Origin: Clostridiales bacterium
Lineage (GTDB): Bacteria > Bacillota_A > Clostridia > Saccharofermentanales > Saccharofermentanaceae
DNA: 15,870 nucleotides
Assembly (NCBI GenBank): GCA_017649745.1
Contig: JAGCGE010000156.1
Location: 1 to 15,870 of the forward strand
Direction: 5' to 3'
Positions 7,901 to 14,827 of this stretch are shown one piece after another. A program made the position numbers and the translations under genes. The notes beneath the pieces were generated by a model. It had not been told where the DNA came from, searched no databases, and saw only the letters and a program-made list of their open reading frames with translations. The stretch's first letter is position 1. Every line of letters starts with the position of its first letter.

Positions 7901-8674
7901 AACGATCTCTTCTCTTTCGATAGCCTCCAAGCCTTCAATCGCAGATTCTCTTGCATCAGCAAAGAGATCGATCATCTTAGCATTAAACCTATCCAAGAAG
8001 ATTACATCACCTCTTGAATCCTTCTCTTCTCTGGTTTTAACAGCATCGTTGATGATCTTTTTGTAGTTAGGAAGGCTTCTGAGCTTTTTATAAGTTGCAA
8101 CAAGGCTATTAGCGAGTTGATCATCACTTCTTCCATCGCCAAAGAACGACGTAAGTCTTAGATAATCAGAGTTCTCTAATTCTCTAGGATCTCCAAAAGA
8201 TAAATATGTCTCTGTTATTGCTTTATTGGCAGCCTGAAGTAAGATAACATCTTTCTCTGATTCGGATACAATTGTAAGTCCGGTCTCGTGTTCAAAAGAT
8301 GCAGCTTCACTTCCCTTTTCTCTAATCACAGAATTACAGAATGAATCTATAGTCTGAATGTGCGAATAAGGAAGCAACGAAAGCTGTGTTTTGAGCATCT
8401 TTCTGATATCAGGATCAGTTACTTCACTAATCTTTTTCTTGATCGCTGAATTGATCTTAACCAACATATTCTGTGCTGCAGCTTCAGTAAAAGTTAATAC
8501 CAACAATCTGTCGATAGCTACTTCGCCTTTAAGCAACTTTTGTATTATTCTCTCAACGAGTACAGTTGTTTTACCGGAACCTGCAGCAGCAGATACCAAT
8601 GTATTTTCGATAGGTGCTCCTATTATCACCTTTTGTTCAGGAGTAAAATCCTTCTTTTTTTCTTCTTCAGCCAT
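4892..8674 (-). CDS. addA: ATP-dependent helicase/nuclease subunit AddA
   Basis: AddA is the motor and one of the two nucleases of AddAB, which resects double-strand breaks to load RecA. The 1260-residue product, close to the family size, carries all SF1A helicase motifs in order: a Q-type FTPEQ at 10-14, Walker A AAAGSGKTT (K35), IYVDEYQD (motif II), FMVGDVKQSIYKFR (III), LNNNFRS (IV), VMTYHKSKGLEFPFV (V) and LRLLYVALTRAEKQL (VI). The C-terminal nuclease has G1188-x2-D1191, D1204-Y-K1206-T and Q1229-L-x2-Y1233, so both activities look intact. ATG 8674 overlaps the addB stop as TAATG, with AAGGAG 9 bases upstream inside addB, indicating translational coupling. An ATG at 8710 in the same frame lies deeper inside addB and is less likely. 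The gene ends tail to tail with tadA. Confidence 0.97.
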   Translation of the reverse strand: MAEEEKKKDFTPEQKVIIGAPIENTLVSAAAGSGKTTVLVERIIQKLLKGEVAIDRLLVLTFTEAAAQNMLVKINSAIKKKISEVTDPDIRKMLKTQLSLLPYSHIQTIDSFCNSVIREKGSEAASFEHETGLTIVSESEKDVILLQAANKAITETYLSFGDPRELENSDYLRLTSFFGDGRSDDQLANSLVATYKKLRSLPNYKKIINDAVKTREEKDSRGDVIFLDRFNAKMIDLFADARESAIEGLEAIEREEIVDKKKDYDVCVLNLQTVINEANRLLSFKGNDQEVFETIESCFRNIALNSASFSYAKTSYEFRELIGPALTLPVIMIGAIRGFGDYVKLPTVDVKTVLDQGLEGLLEKQKERTRVLRQYKNLLERMDDEYSRIKKRIRVMDFSDYEHYALEILNDPQVRAYYKDKFSEIYVDEYQDNSSLQDAIVETISNNNIFMVGDVKQSIYKFRYANPNLFNSRKERYFKEDGGKLHLLNNNFRSTPEILDFVNMIFSQLMSSDATEIEYDESHKLIKAPTAEYGNSLPKIVLVDDTQKRSSEEDPTADEMTPEEEILNENSAFTLELKGIYSEIKKYLSDPSHKPSDICILTRTNSRARDISNALKSLGVPSAFRNEKNIYEDSDIAPICSLITVLGNQHRNECLLGVMLADYRFSNFTVDDIASICVYADKNGLLNQDLITKLRFYADQKTPEDVKIYERVNRLLSALDDLRSEAMMFNIGELIEKIYAKTGVLSNIKKRPNGDVKKLRVFKDWLCSSFMDRGSDIASIATMLEELKINVKSGAGFDFESNESNAITVMTYHKSKGLEFPFVIVSQVCKKDNKNDDEKYILFDDKYGFISYDFSEEEIVSRTLSFENQLYKDEVHLSEISESLRLLYVALTRAEKQLSVVTRFSPVKARKPAFKSIARNSELKISRENHLKLADIYDEFLASLVRVAKISEIRESYEINLESKNAVKDITDFDGVSFEVVSPDDLSLEAIDRMFDEDTPSVVHLNVSGYDKYGNPIFPEYQYEKSVTSASKTSVSEIKKEEQKLGFDLAPSDEEEKKSKKIPINLIVPNMDYFESTEDYKSASSKGTLIHNLLHFLDFVAIADSIASGKTSKEALSEEIEYLKGRGIIKLDMIPVISAFEEQLCSFIESPLFTRIVASEREDKAFFEKPIMFSVKVQETDDDTLVQGVLDVLFFEGDEAVIVDYKTDRIASKDMGEITKEIKDRHGLQLDLYAASVEASGIKVKEKIVWLIRKGIMIDL

Positions 8675-11600
8675 TAGAATTTGCTCCTTTCTTCCAATAT
8701 CGCAATACATTTCTCAGATTTAGATGGTTTCTGTTCAAATTCAATCTCGATCTTTTTACGAGATTTTATTGCTTCTTGATTATTGCCACAGACACCCTTA
8801 TAAGGGCAATAAGTACAACCATTATGTCTAGAGTTGGTCCAGCCATTCTTATCTATCAAAGCATCAGCCTTACCCTGAGATATTTCCTCACTCGTCTTAT
8901 TGATCAATTGTTTAATGAGATCAAGAACGCGATTCATCTCTTCTATATTAAATTCAGATGCCTTATATTCATGATTAGTTCCTTCATTCTTTGAAGTCTT
9001 ACTACTTGGCTTAAGACCTGTCTCAATATATCCGACATTATCAACTGTTTCTCCCTGCTCCCTGACAGCAAGTGCATAAGCAAACAATTGAAATTGAAGT
9101 CCATTTGCAAGATCTTCAAGTTCGACTTCCTTCTCACCTGTCTTGTAGTCGATAATTCTCATTGAAGAACCATTAACATCAGTCTTCCTGTCAGCACGAT
9201 CTATATAACCCGTAAAGACAAAATCAACTCCGTTCTTTGTTTTGTATTTAAGGACTTTGTCAAAATCAAGTAATCTCTTCTCAAAATAAACAGGAAGATA
9301 ATCTGATTCTATACAATTATCAACTAATACAGGTACTGCATGCATAAATGCTCTTCTGGCTTTAGAACCGAGATCGAGCGAGTATAATACAGTATTCTTA
9401 TCAGGCATCTTAGACTCAGAAAGTGCCTTTTCAAAATACTCATAAGATAATTTTTTAAGATACTCTTTATCATCAAGTTTTTCTCTGTATTTCTTAAGAT
9501 CTTCCGCACACTTGCACGAAGAAGAAATATCCCTCATATAATTCTCGAGCATAGCATGGTTTATCTTACCAAATTCACTCAAAAGAACTCTGGAACCATT
9601 TTCCCTTTGCTTGATCTTCAATACACCTTCCAACATATAGCGAAGTGCACAGTAATTAAAACTTTCAAAATTACTGACGCTGCCTTTATATCCATTGGAA
9701 AGAAGTTGCAACATGTTTTCTTCACTAATCTTGCTGTCATTAATATCATGACGTTTCTCAACACTTAATCCGTATACAGGAGTCTCAAAAAGAACTTTCT
9801 TCTCGATAGATTTCTCGTATGACGCAATTATGTGATCCTTAAATTCACTGTCGAAATCTTTCTCCGGTTCGAGTAAAAATATTAGTCTGTCAGAAGCCGC
9901 ATTGATAACGAGAGATGATCTGATGATATCTTCCTTGTTCTTTGTCTGGATCTTATCAGGAAGATCTATAGTCATCTCGGAATTAAGTCTTATAAGTTCA
10001 TTGTTGCTCATGATACCTTCTGAAGCTCCGGAATAAGGGAAATTAGATGAATCACATCCAACCATGAACAATACCTTACAAGGTGTAAAACATGCACTAT
10101 CAAAATCCACTATCTCAATAGAATCGACTGTAAGCGGAATAGTTGCAATCACCTTATTTCTCATATCTACACGAAGAAGGAAAGAGAACAGTTCAGGGGT
10201 GACCGAAACCTCATTAAGCTTAGTCTTGAACGATGTAAGAAGGATCATAACTTCCTTATAACTCCTGACAAGGATAGATGCGGAATTAGTATCTTTCCTG
10301 TCAATGAATTCATCCCTTAAATATTCGATGCTCCTCTTCAATTTATCAAGATAACTCATTAAGTCTGCTGCCTTAGTAGATAAGAGTTCATCCCTATAAA
10401 CTTTGTCACATGCATCCTTAAGCGGGAGTAATACATTCTCAACGACAGACGCCCATAAATATTCTCCTCCGTGCGTCCTCTCTTCACCAAGATAATACAT
10501 GCTATAAAGAGGGCGACCTTCTTCAGGCGCAGGAATATATCTCTTCTTATCAAACAGTCTGGTACCATTCGTTATATTCTCACGAATGCAATAATTCTCA
10601 AAGTGATCAATAAGTTCATACCTTACAGGAAGGATACCAGTCCTAAGCAACCTGAGTACCATATCGATCGGATAATCATACATTGGAAGTTGAAGGAACA
10701 CTTCAACAAAACGCATGACAGGAGTATTGTCCAGTACGATCCTCTTATCGATAAAAGCATCAAGATCAAACAGGCGCATGATACCTTTAAATCTCTCTGT
10801 TATCTCATCATCAGGACAGAATACTCTAATGTCTCTGTATCTGTAACCTTCTTCTCTCGTGAGCCTTATGATCTCATTACATAAGAAAGAAAGCTCGTTA
10901 TCGATATCGTCCATTCTCAGAAGTTCAACTGAACCGTCAGGCTTATCGATCTTCACCTTAGTATCAAGAGCGAAAGACATTCCGATCTTGTATAGATCGT
11001 TATCTACTACAGCTTCATCCGGTTCAAAACTACTCATGCTGAACTCGATACCCTCTTTACGGAATGCATCAAGAACCGTCTTACCGAAGTAGTATGTGTC
11101 AGCATCAGGATCTTGTTCAGAATAAAGAGTATAGATGCGTATATCATAACCGAGCTTATCAAGAGCCTTGATAAAGCGAAGTTCCTGAGGCGTGAATGAT
11201 CTTGAGGAACCAAAACCATAGATAACTATTCTCATATCCTTAAGCTCACGGAGATAAGAATATATCCTTCTTCTAGAGAATGAATCATCAGAAAGAGCCG
11301 CATCTATAAAATCGCTTGCTCTGTTGATATCACTCGAGAGAAGCGAAAAACCGTATTCTTCATTGATCTCATGAATATAGCTTATGAGGATCTTAAGGTC
11401 ATGGATCTTATCATAGAAGACTTCATCAACTGACGCTGCATTACCAAGCACTTCGTCAAGATCATCAGGTGTAATTCCGTATCTTGTGAAGTCACCCAAA
11501 AGACTTATGAGCCTGTCGATATATTCAAAACGATTAAGGAATCTGTTGAAGTTCTTAAATTCACTTCCGTGCTTAACGAAAATATGATAGATGACATTAC

Positions 11601-11898
11601 GGAGCATAACATCATCAAATCCCGTGATCGTATCATTACCAGAGTTAGATATTATTCTCTGGGCAAACTTCATGAAACTTAAGACGTCCTGCTTAAGGAC
11701 ACCCATGGTAACGGTATCCTTACCGACATTAATATCTTTCTTTCCCGATTCAAAGAGAGTATTAAAGATGATCCTCTCAACTGAAGCCTTAGCGGTCTCC
11801 GGCACTACGAATAGTACATTAGGATCTCCCTGAAGTTCGCATTTAACGATAGAATTCAAACGACATTTTAACGAATCCGAATACTTAATACTGATCAT
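8674..11898 (-). CDS. addB: ATP-dependent helicase/nuclease subunit AddB (RexB-like)
   Basis: AddB is the partner of AddA. It is a catalytically silent helicase fold plus a nuclease held by an iron-sulfur cluster, and in studied systems it recognises Chi. This copy has 1074 residues, somewhat shorter than the Bacillus subtilis protein. The four cluster cysteines are visible: C750 (NYCALRYMLEG) and C1028-x2-C1031-x5-C1037. The nuclease has G897-Y-I-D900-R, D917-Y-K919-T-G and Q937-L-x2-Y941. The N-terminal Walker A found in B. subtilis AddB (GRSGSGKT) is absent; the equivalent stretch reads KYSDSLKC, followed by the conserved VLFVVPE strand. The ATG at 11898 has GAGG seven bases upstream. It is first in an addB-addA operon with a one-base overlap. 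I found no convincing promoter in the 118 bases upstream. Confidence 0.94.
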   Translation of the reverse strand: MISIKYSDSLKCRLNSIVKCELQGDPNVLFVVPETAKASVERIIFNTLFESGKKDINVGKDTVTMGVLKQDVLSFMKFAQRIISNSGNDTITGFDDVMLRNVIYHIFVKHGSEFKNFNRFLNRFEYIDRLISLLGDFTRYGITPDDLDEVLGNAASVDEVFYDKIHDLKILISYIHEINEEYGFSLLSSDINRASDFIDAALSDDSFSRRRIYSYLRELKDMRIVIYGFGSSRSFTPQELRFIKALDKLGYDIRIYTLYSEQDPDADTYYFGKTVLDAFRKEGIEFSMSSFEPDEAVVDNDLYKIGMSFALDTKVKIDKPDGSVELLRMDDIDNELSFLCNEIIRLTREEGYRYRDIRVFCPDDEITERFKGIMRLFDLDAFIDKRIVLDNTPVMRFVEVFLQLPMYDYPIDMVLRLLRTGILPVRYELIDHFENYCIRENITNGTRLFDKKRYIPAPEEGRPLYSMYYLGEERTHGGEYLWASVVENVLLPLKDACDKVYRDELLSTKAADLMSYLDKLKRSIEYLRDEFIDRKDTNSASILVRSYKEVMILLTSFKTKLNEVSVTPELFSFLLRVDMRNKVIATIPLTVDSIEIVDFDSACFTPCKVLFMVGCDSSNFPYSGASEGIMSNNELIRLNSEMTIDLPDKIQTKNKEDIIRSSLVINAASDRLIFLLEPEKDFDSEFKDHIIASYEKSIEKKVLFETPVYGLSVEKRHDINDSKISEENMLQLLSNGYKGSVSNFESFNYCALRYMLEGVLKIKQRENGSRVLLSEFGKINHAMLENYMRDISSSCKCAEDLKKYREKLDDKEYLKKLSYEYFEKALSESKMPDKNTVLYSLDLGSKARRAFMHAVPVLVDNCIESDYLPVYFEKRLLDFDKVLKYKTKNGVDFVFTGYIDRADRKTDVNGSSMRIIDYKTGEKEVELEDLANGLQFQLFAYALAVREQGETVDNVGYIETGLKPSSKTSKNEGTNHEYKASEFNIEEMNRVLDLIKQLINKTSEEISQGKADALIDKNGWTNSRHNGCTYCPYKGVCGNNQEAIKSRKKIEIEFEQKPSKSEKCIAILEERSKF

Positions 11899-11931
11899 GT
11901 CAAAACCTCATAAACCAAATTAAAAACGCCC

Positions 11932-11961
11932 AAAAAACTTATAGTATCAGTATACTACAAG
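11932..11961 (-). terminator. Probable intrinsic terminator of the acyl ligase gene
   Basis: On the minus strand a 10-base stem (arms 11952-11961 and 11938-11947, loop of four) with one G-U pair is followed at once by six T (11932-11937). It lies about 56 bases after the ligase stop and before addB. The stem is AT-rich, so termination may be partial. The same symmetry could also act as an operator for addBA. Confidence 0.55.
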
Positions 11962-11988
11962 TGAGCCGACATTAATGGTACATGAGGT

Positions 11989-12004
11989 CATTGTTCAGAC
12001 AATG
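11989..12004. repeat. Small inverted repeat CATTGT-TCAG-ACAATG
   Basis: Perfect six-base arms surround a four-base loop between the ligase stop and the probable terminator. No T-run follows on either strand. It may be a 3' hairpin of the ligase mRNA or a protein site. The short arms leave chance possible. Confidence 0.35.
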
Positions 12005-12016
12005 TTAAATAAATGT

Positions 12017-13861
12017 TTATAACAATTTATCGAGATTACATCCGTTCATGTCACGCATGTTCGTATTGTTCTTCTCGAGAAGGCCTTCAATAGCTTCCTG
12101 CTCCTTAGGTCTCTTGATCTTAAGAGTAGTTGTCTTGATCATATCCTGCTCTGAGAATACGTAATTTCTAACGATCTTATATGATGGCATCTTGTGGTTA
12201 GCATCACGGAGCTTGTCATTAAGATATGTGCTGACATCACCATCGTTAGCTTCGCCTACAACGCCCATTTCCTTAGCAATAGCTTTCCTGTTGATGAGAA
12301 GCTTAGCACAGATATCGATCGCTTCTCTATCGTTCTTGTTACCCCAAACGAATGCTTCAGTTACACCAGGGATCTCAAGAAGGAGACTCTCGATCTCTTC
12401 AGGGAATGCTTTCTTACCGTTCGTAAGAACGATCATGGACTTAACTCGTCCAGTTACATGGATACAACCCTTCTTATCGATGAAGCCCATGTCACCTGTA
12501 TGGAACCAGCCGTTCTCGTCAATAGCTTCCTTAGTAGCTTCTTCGTTATCGTAGTAGCCCTTCATGACGCAGTCAGACTTCGTTAAGATCTCACCGATCT
12601 TATTAGCACTGTCTGCTCCGTCAATCGCAGCTGTGATACCAACCATTGGTCGTCCTACACTGCCGTAGACGTTACAAGCAAGAGTTGTTGTCGCGATAAC
12701 AGGTGAAGTCTCTGTAAGACCGTAACCCATAAGGAAATCGATACCGATGTTATTAAAGAACTCAACATATCTCTTGTCGATTCCGGCACCACCGATAACG
12801 ACCATTCTGAGATTACCGCCAAGCTTCTTAATGATATCGGCAAAGACCGCTCTTCTAAGGTCAAGACCGAAACGTCTTAAGAACTTGGTAACAGGGATCA
12901 TTATGTCTATCTGTTTCTTCTTACCGGACTGCTCGATTCCTTCGATTATCTTGTCGTAGATATTCTCGAAAAGAAGAGGAACGGAGATACAGAAGTCGAT
13001 GTGCCACTCGGACACGTTCTTAACGATGTATCTAAGTCCGTCGGAGAAGCATGCGCAGCAACCTCTGGACATGAGGAAGAAGTCACATGTATTCTCGAAT
13101 GTATGGTGTAAAGGAAGGATGGAGAAGAATCTCTCTCCCCTTGCCGCATAAAGTGTCTGAGATATCGAAAAGACGTTGGAACAGATATTCTTGTTCGTGA
13201 GCATAACGCCTTTACTCATCGATGTAGTTCCTGAAGTAAAGAGGATGATCCTTACAGCCTCAGGATCGATCGGTATCGTAAGGAAACTGTCATCACCGTT
13301 ATCGACGAGCTTTTGTCCTTCATCGATAAGGTCATACATATTTACGAATCTTTCATCATCTGAAGGCCATACGAGCTTGCTGCTGATACCTTCAACGTAC
13401 ATACAGACAAACTTCTCGACGGCAATGTTATATTCGCCAGTCTTCATCTTCTCTGCGATAGACACCATCATCTCATGATGTTTAGGCTGATAGAAGATTA
13501 CCTTTGCTGAAGATCTCTCAAGAAGCTTAACAAGTTCTCCCTCAGGAAGAGCTCTGTCAAGCGGAATACCTACACTGTCACTTGAAAGGATCGAAGAATA
13601 TGAAACAAACCACTCATAGCAGTTCTCTCCTACTACGGCAAGTCTGTCACCTTTATATTTGGAATTGATAATATACGTACTTAAAGCTCTTATGGCTTTA
13701 CCATATTGAGCATATGTCCTGTGTTCCTCAGGCAATGTAGGCTTCCTTCTAAAGATCGCTACATCTAACTCCGCATGATCTTCACTAGCTTTAACGATCA
13801 AATCGCGGATCGTCTCAAATCTTTCAGCCTTGTAAAGCGCTGTTCCGTTAACTTCGCGCAT
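12017..13861 (-). CDS. AMP-forming long-chain fatty acyl ligase (acyl-CoA/acyl-ACP synthetase type)
   Basis: The 614-residue protein is an ANL-superfamily adenylating enzyme that activates a fatty acid with ATP and joins it to CoA or a carrier. Motifs in order are the phosphate loop T209-S-G-T-T-S-M-S-K217-G, the adenylate-binding G379-Y-G-L-T-E-T-S-P, YGSVGRPMVG, the hinge-side GWFHTGD (D457) with GCIHVTGRVKSMIV, and the C-terminal lysine K581 in TLKIKR. The loop has serines where G and P are usual (TSGTTGxPKG). No membrane segment is evident. The start at ATG 13861 is set by GGAGG six bases upstream; the longer frame from a TTG at 13891 runs through this site and is rejected. The gene is divergent from a PlsC-type acyltransferase, an arrangement recalling the two halves of Aas. 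Whether CoA or ACP is the acceptor cannot be told from the sequence. Confidence 0.9.
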   Translation of the reverse strand: MREVNGTALYKAERFETIRDLIVKASEDHAELDVAIFRRKPTLPEEHRTYAQYGKAIRALSTYIINSKYKGDRLAVVGENCYEWFVSYSSILSSDSVGIPLDRALPEGELVKLLERSSAKVIFYQPKHHEMMVSIAEKMKTGEYNIAVEKFVCMYVEGISSKLVWPSDDERFVNMYDLIDEGQKLVDNGDDSFLTIPIDPEAVRIILFTSGTTSMSKGVMLTNKNICSNVFSISQTLYAARGERFFSILPLHHTFENTCDFFLMSRGCCACFSDGLRYIVKNVSEWHIDFCISVPLLFENIYDKIIEGIEQSGKKKQIDIMIPVTKFLRRFGLDLRRAVFADIIKKLGGNLRMVVIGGAGIDKRYVEFFNNIGIDFLMGYGLTETSPVIATTTLACNVYGSVGRPMVGITAAIDGADSANKIGEILTKSDCVMKGYYDNEEATKEAIDENGWFHTGDMGFIDKKGCIHVTGRVKSMIVLTNGKKAFPEEIESLLLEIPGVTEAFVWGNKNDREAIDICAKLLINRKAIAKEMGVVGEANDGDVSTYLNDKLRDANHKMPSYKIVRNYVFSEQDMIKTTTLKIKRPKEQEAIEGLLEKNNTNMRDMNGCNLDKLL

Positions 13862-13894
13862 CAACATCCTCCGAGGTTCAATAATGTACAAATC

Positions 13895-13923
13895 ATATTA
13901 GCATTTTAAGGGCAATTCGTCTA
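13895..13923 (-). promoter_or_regulatory. Promoter of the acyl ligase gene
   Basis: On the minus strand the -35 box is TAGACG (13918-13923, four of six matches). After a 17-base spacer comes the -10 box TAATAT (13895-13900), preceded by TGC as an extended -10. Transcription should start near 13888, giving a leader of about 27 bases that contains the GGAGG ribosome site. Confidence 0.6.
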
Positions 13924-13938
13924 GAACGCAAAGATAAA

Positions 13939-13955
13939 ACTTTGATAATCAAAGT
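13939..13955. promoter_or_regulatory. Perfect palindrome resembling a FabT fatty-acid repressor box
   Basis: ACTTTGATAATCAAAGT has eight-base arms that match perfectly around one central base. The core TTTGATnATCAAA is that of the FabT (MarR-family) operator known from streptococci and lactococci (AnTTTGATTATCAAATT, from memory). It sits between two divergent lipid genes, about 50-65 bases upstream of the predicted ligase start point. It also overlaps a TTGATA hexamer (13942-13947) that could serve as -35 of an additional rightward promoter with CATATT at 13966-13971. No fabT gene is in the window. Confidence 0.6.
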
Positions 13956-14038
13956 ATCTACTTGCCATATTCCCCTAGTTTTGCCACATTTCGAAAAAGT
14001 GCAATTTTAAAATAAGTGTTGCAAAATCTCCTTTTTTA

Positions 14039-14044
14039 TATAAT
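14039..14044 (+). promoter_or_regulatory. -10 box of the PlsC-type acyltransferase promoter
   Basis: A perfect TATAAT lies 43 bases before the ATG at 14088 in a T/A-rich stretch. The only -35-like hexamer nearby, TTGCAA at 14019-14024, is 14 bases away. That is short unless the overlapping TAATAT at 14041-14046 is the true -10 (16-base spacing). The leader would be about 37 bases and contains GGAG at 14078-14081. Confidence 0.55.
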
Positions 14045-14087
14045 ATATGTTAAGAATTAAAGAGATTTAAAGATAACGGAGACAGAT

Positions 14088-14792
14088 ATGGCTGATACTT
14101 CACATTTGGACAAACAATATCCGACAAAGCGTACCTTTGACGCCAAAGTTGCTAAGTTCTTCTTTCTTCTTTACACATCTACAGTTATCAACTTAAAGTG
14201 CATCGGAAGAGAGAACTTCCCAGACAGTTATCCATATGTAATCGCTTCCAATCACCAGTCTTATGCAGATGGTGTTTGGATCGCCAAATACCTTCCTAGG
14301 GGCCACTTCAAGAAGATGTGCTGTCTTGCAGGTGCAGATCTTGAGACTAATCATGGTAAGATCGGAAGACTTATCATGAAGGTTGGTCGAGGAATCGCAG
14401 TAGACAGATACGGTAATCCTGTAAGAGGTCTTATCAAGGCTAAGAAAGAAGTTGAAAAGGGTGATATCTGCCTGGTATTCCCTGAAGGAACAAGATCTTC
14501 CACTGGTGAGATCGGAGAACTTAAGGACGGTGCTTCCTATATTGCCATCAAGGCTGATGTTCCTCTCGTTCCTGTATTCGTATCAGGTGCTTACCAGATC
14601 TGGTCAAGACATATGCCTAAGATGAAGACATTCAAGGGCTTCATGAAGAGAAAGAAGATGAGGATCATAATCGGTAAGCCGATCTACGGCAAGGATTTCG
14701 ATAATGACGCTCATAAGATGACGGCAGAACTCGAAAGATGGATGAAAGAGATGCACGCCAAGTACTTTGATCCTGAGAACTGTGATATCTGA
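14088..14792 (+). CDS. PlsC-type 1-acyl-sn-glycerol-3-phosphate (lysophospholipid) acyltransferase
   Basis: This 234-residue enzyme belongs to the PlsC/LPLAT family, which moves an acyl chain to the free hydroxyl of a lysophospholipid at the inner face of the membrane. The catalytic pair is in N55-H56-Q-S-Y-A-D61, the second block is GRGIAVDR (100-107), the substrate-binding block is V130-F-P-E133-G-T-R-S137, and VPLVPVFV follows. The N-terminal stretch KFFFLLYTSTVI (about 23-34) is only weakly hydrophobic, as in short single-domain members. GGAG six bases before the ATG supports the start. The gene is divergent from the acyl ligase and ends 16 bases before the convergent lipid-kinase homologue, with a terminator overlapping that gene's end. 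PlsC itself or a lysophospholipid salvage enzyme are both possible. Confidence 0.9.
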   Translation: MADTSHLDKQYPTKRTFDAKVAKFFFLLYTSTVINLKCIGRENFPDSYPYVIASNHQSYADGVWIAKYLPRGHFKKMCCLAGADLETNHGKIGRLIMKVGRGIAVDRYGNPVRGLIKAKKEVEKGDICLVFPEGTRSSTGEIGELKDGASYIAIKADVPLVPVFVSGAYQIWSRHMPKMKTFKGFMKRKKMRIIIGKPIYGKDFDNDAHKMTAELERWMKEMHAKYFDPENCDI

Positions 14793-14799
14793 AAACAAT

Positions 14800-14827
14800 A
14801 AAGACAGCTTACTTAGCTGTCTTTTTT
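14800..14827 (+). terminator. Intrinsic terminator of the acyltransferase gene, likely bidirectional
   Basis: Arms AAAGACAGCT (14800-14809) and AGCTGTCTTT (14815-14824) pair perfectly around a five-base loop, and the T-run reaches 14827. It starts 7 bases after the acyltransferase stop. On the minus strand the same stem is followed by ATTGTTTT, so it may also stop the convergent gene, whose TAA stop (14809-14811) lies at the edge of the loop. Confidence 0.85.

Noticed and set aside
10471..10884. 137-codon plus-strand open frame inside addB
   Set aside because: No ribosome site or recognisable motif, and addB is continuous on the other strand.
13862..13891. Longer N-terminus of the acyl ligase from a TTG
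   Set aside because: The extension encodes across the GGAGG ribosome site and the predicted start point lies near 13888; the ATG at 13861 is properly spaced.
13976..14026. Loose inverted repeat TTTTGC...GCAAAA before the acyltransferase promoter
   Set aside because: Arms are short, far apart and AT-rich, and internal pairing is imperfect; chance is likely in such sequence.
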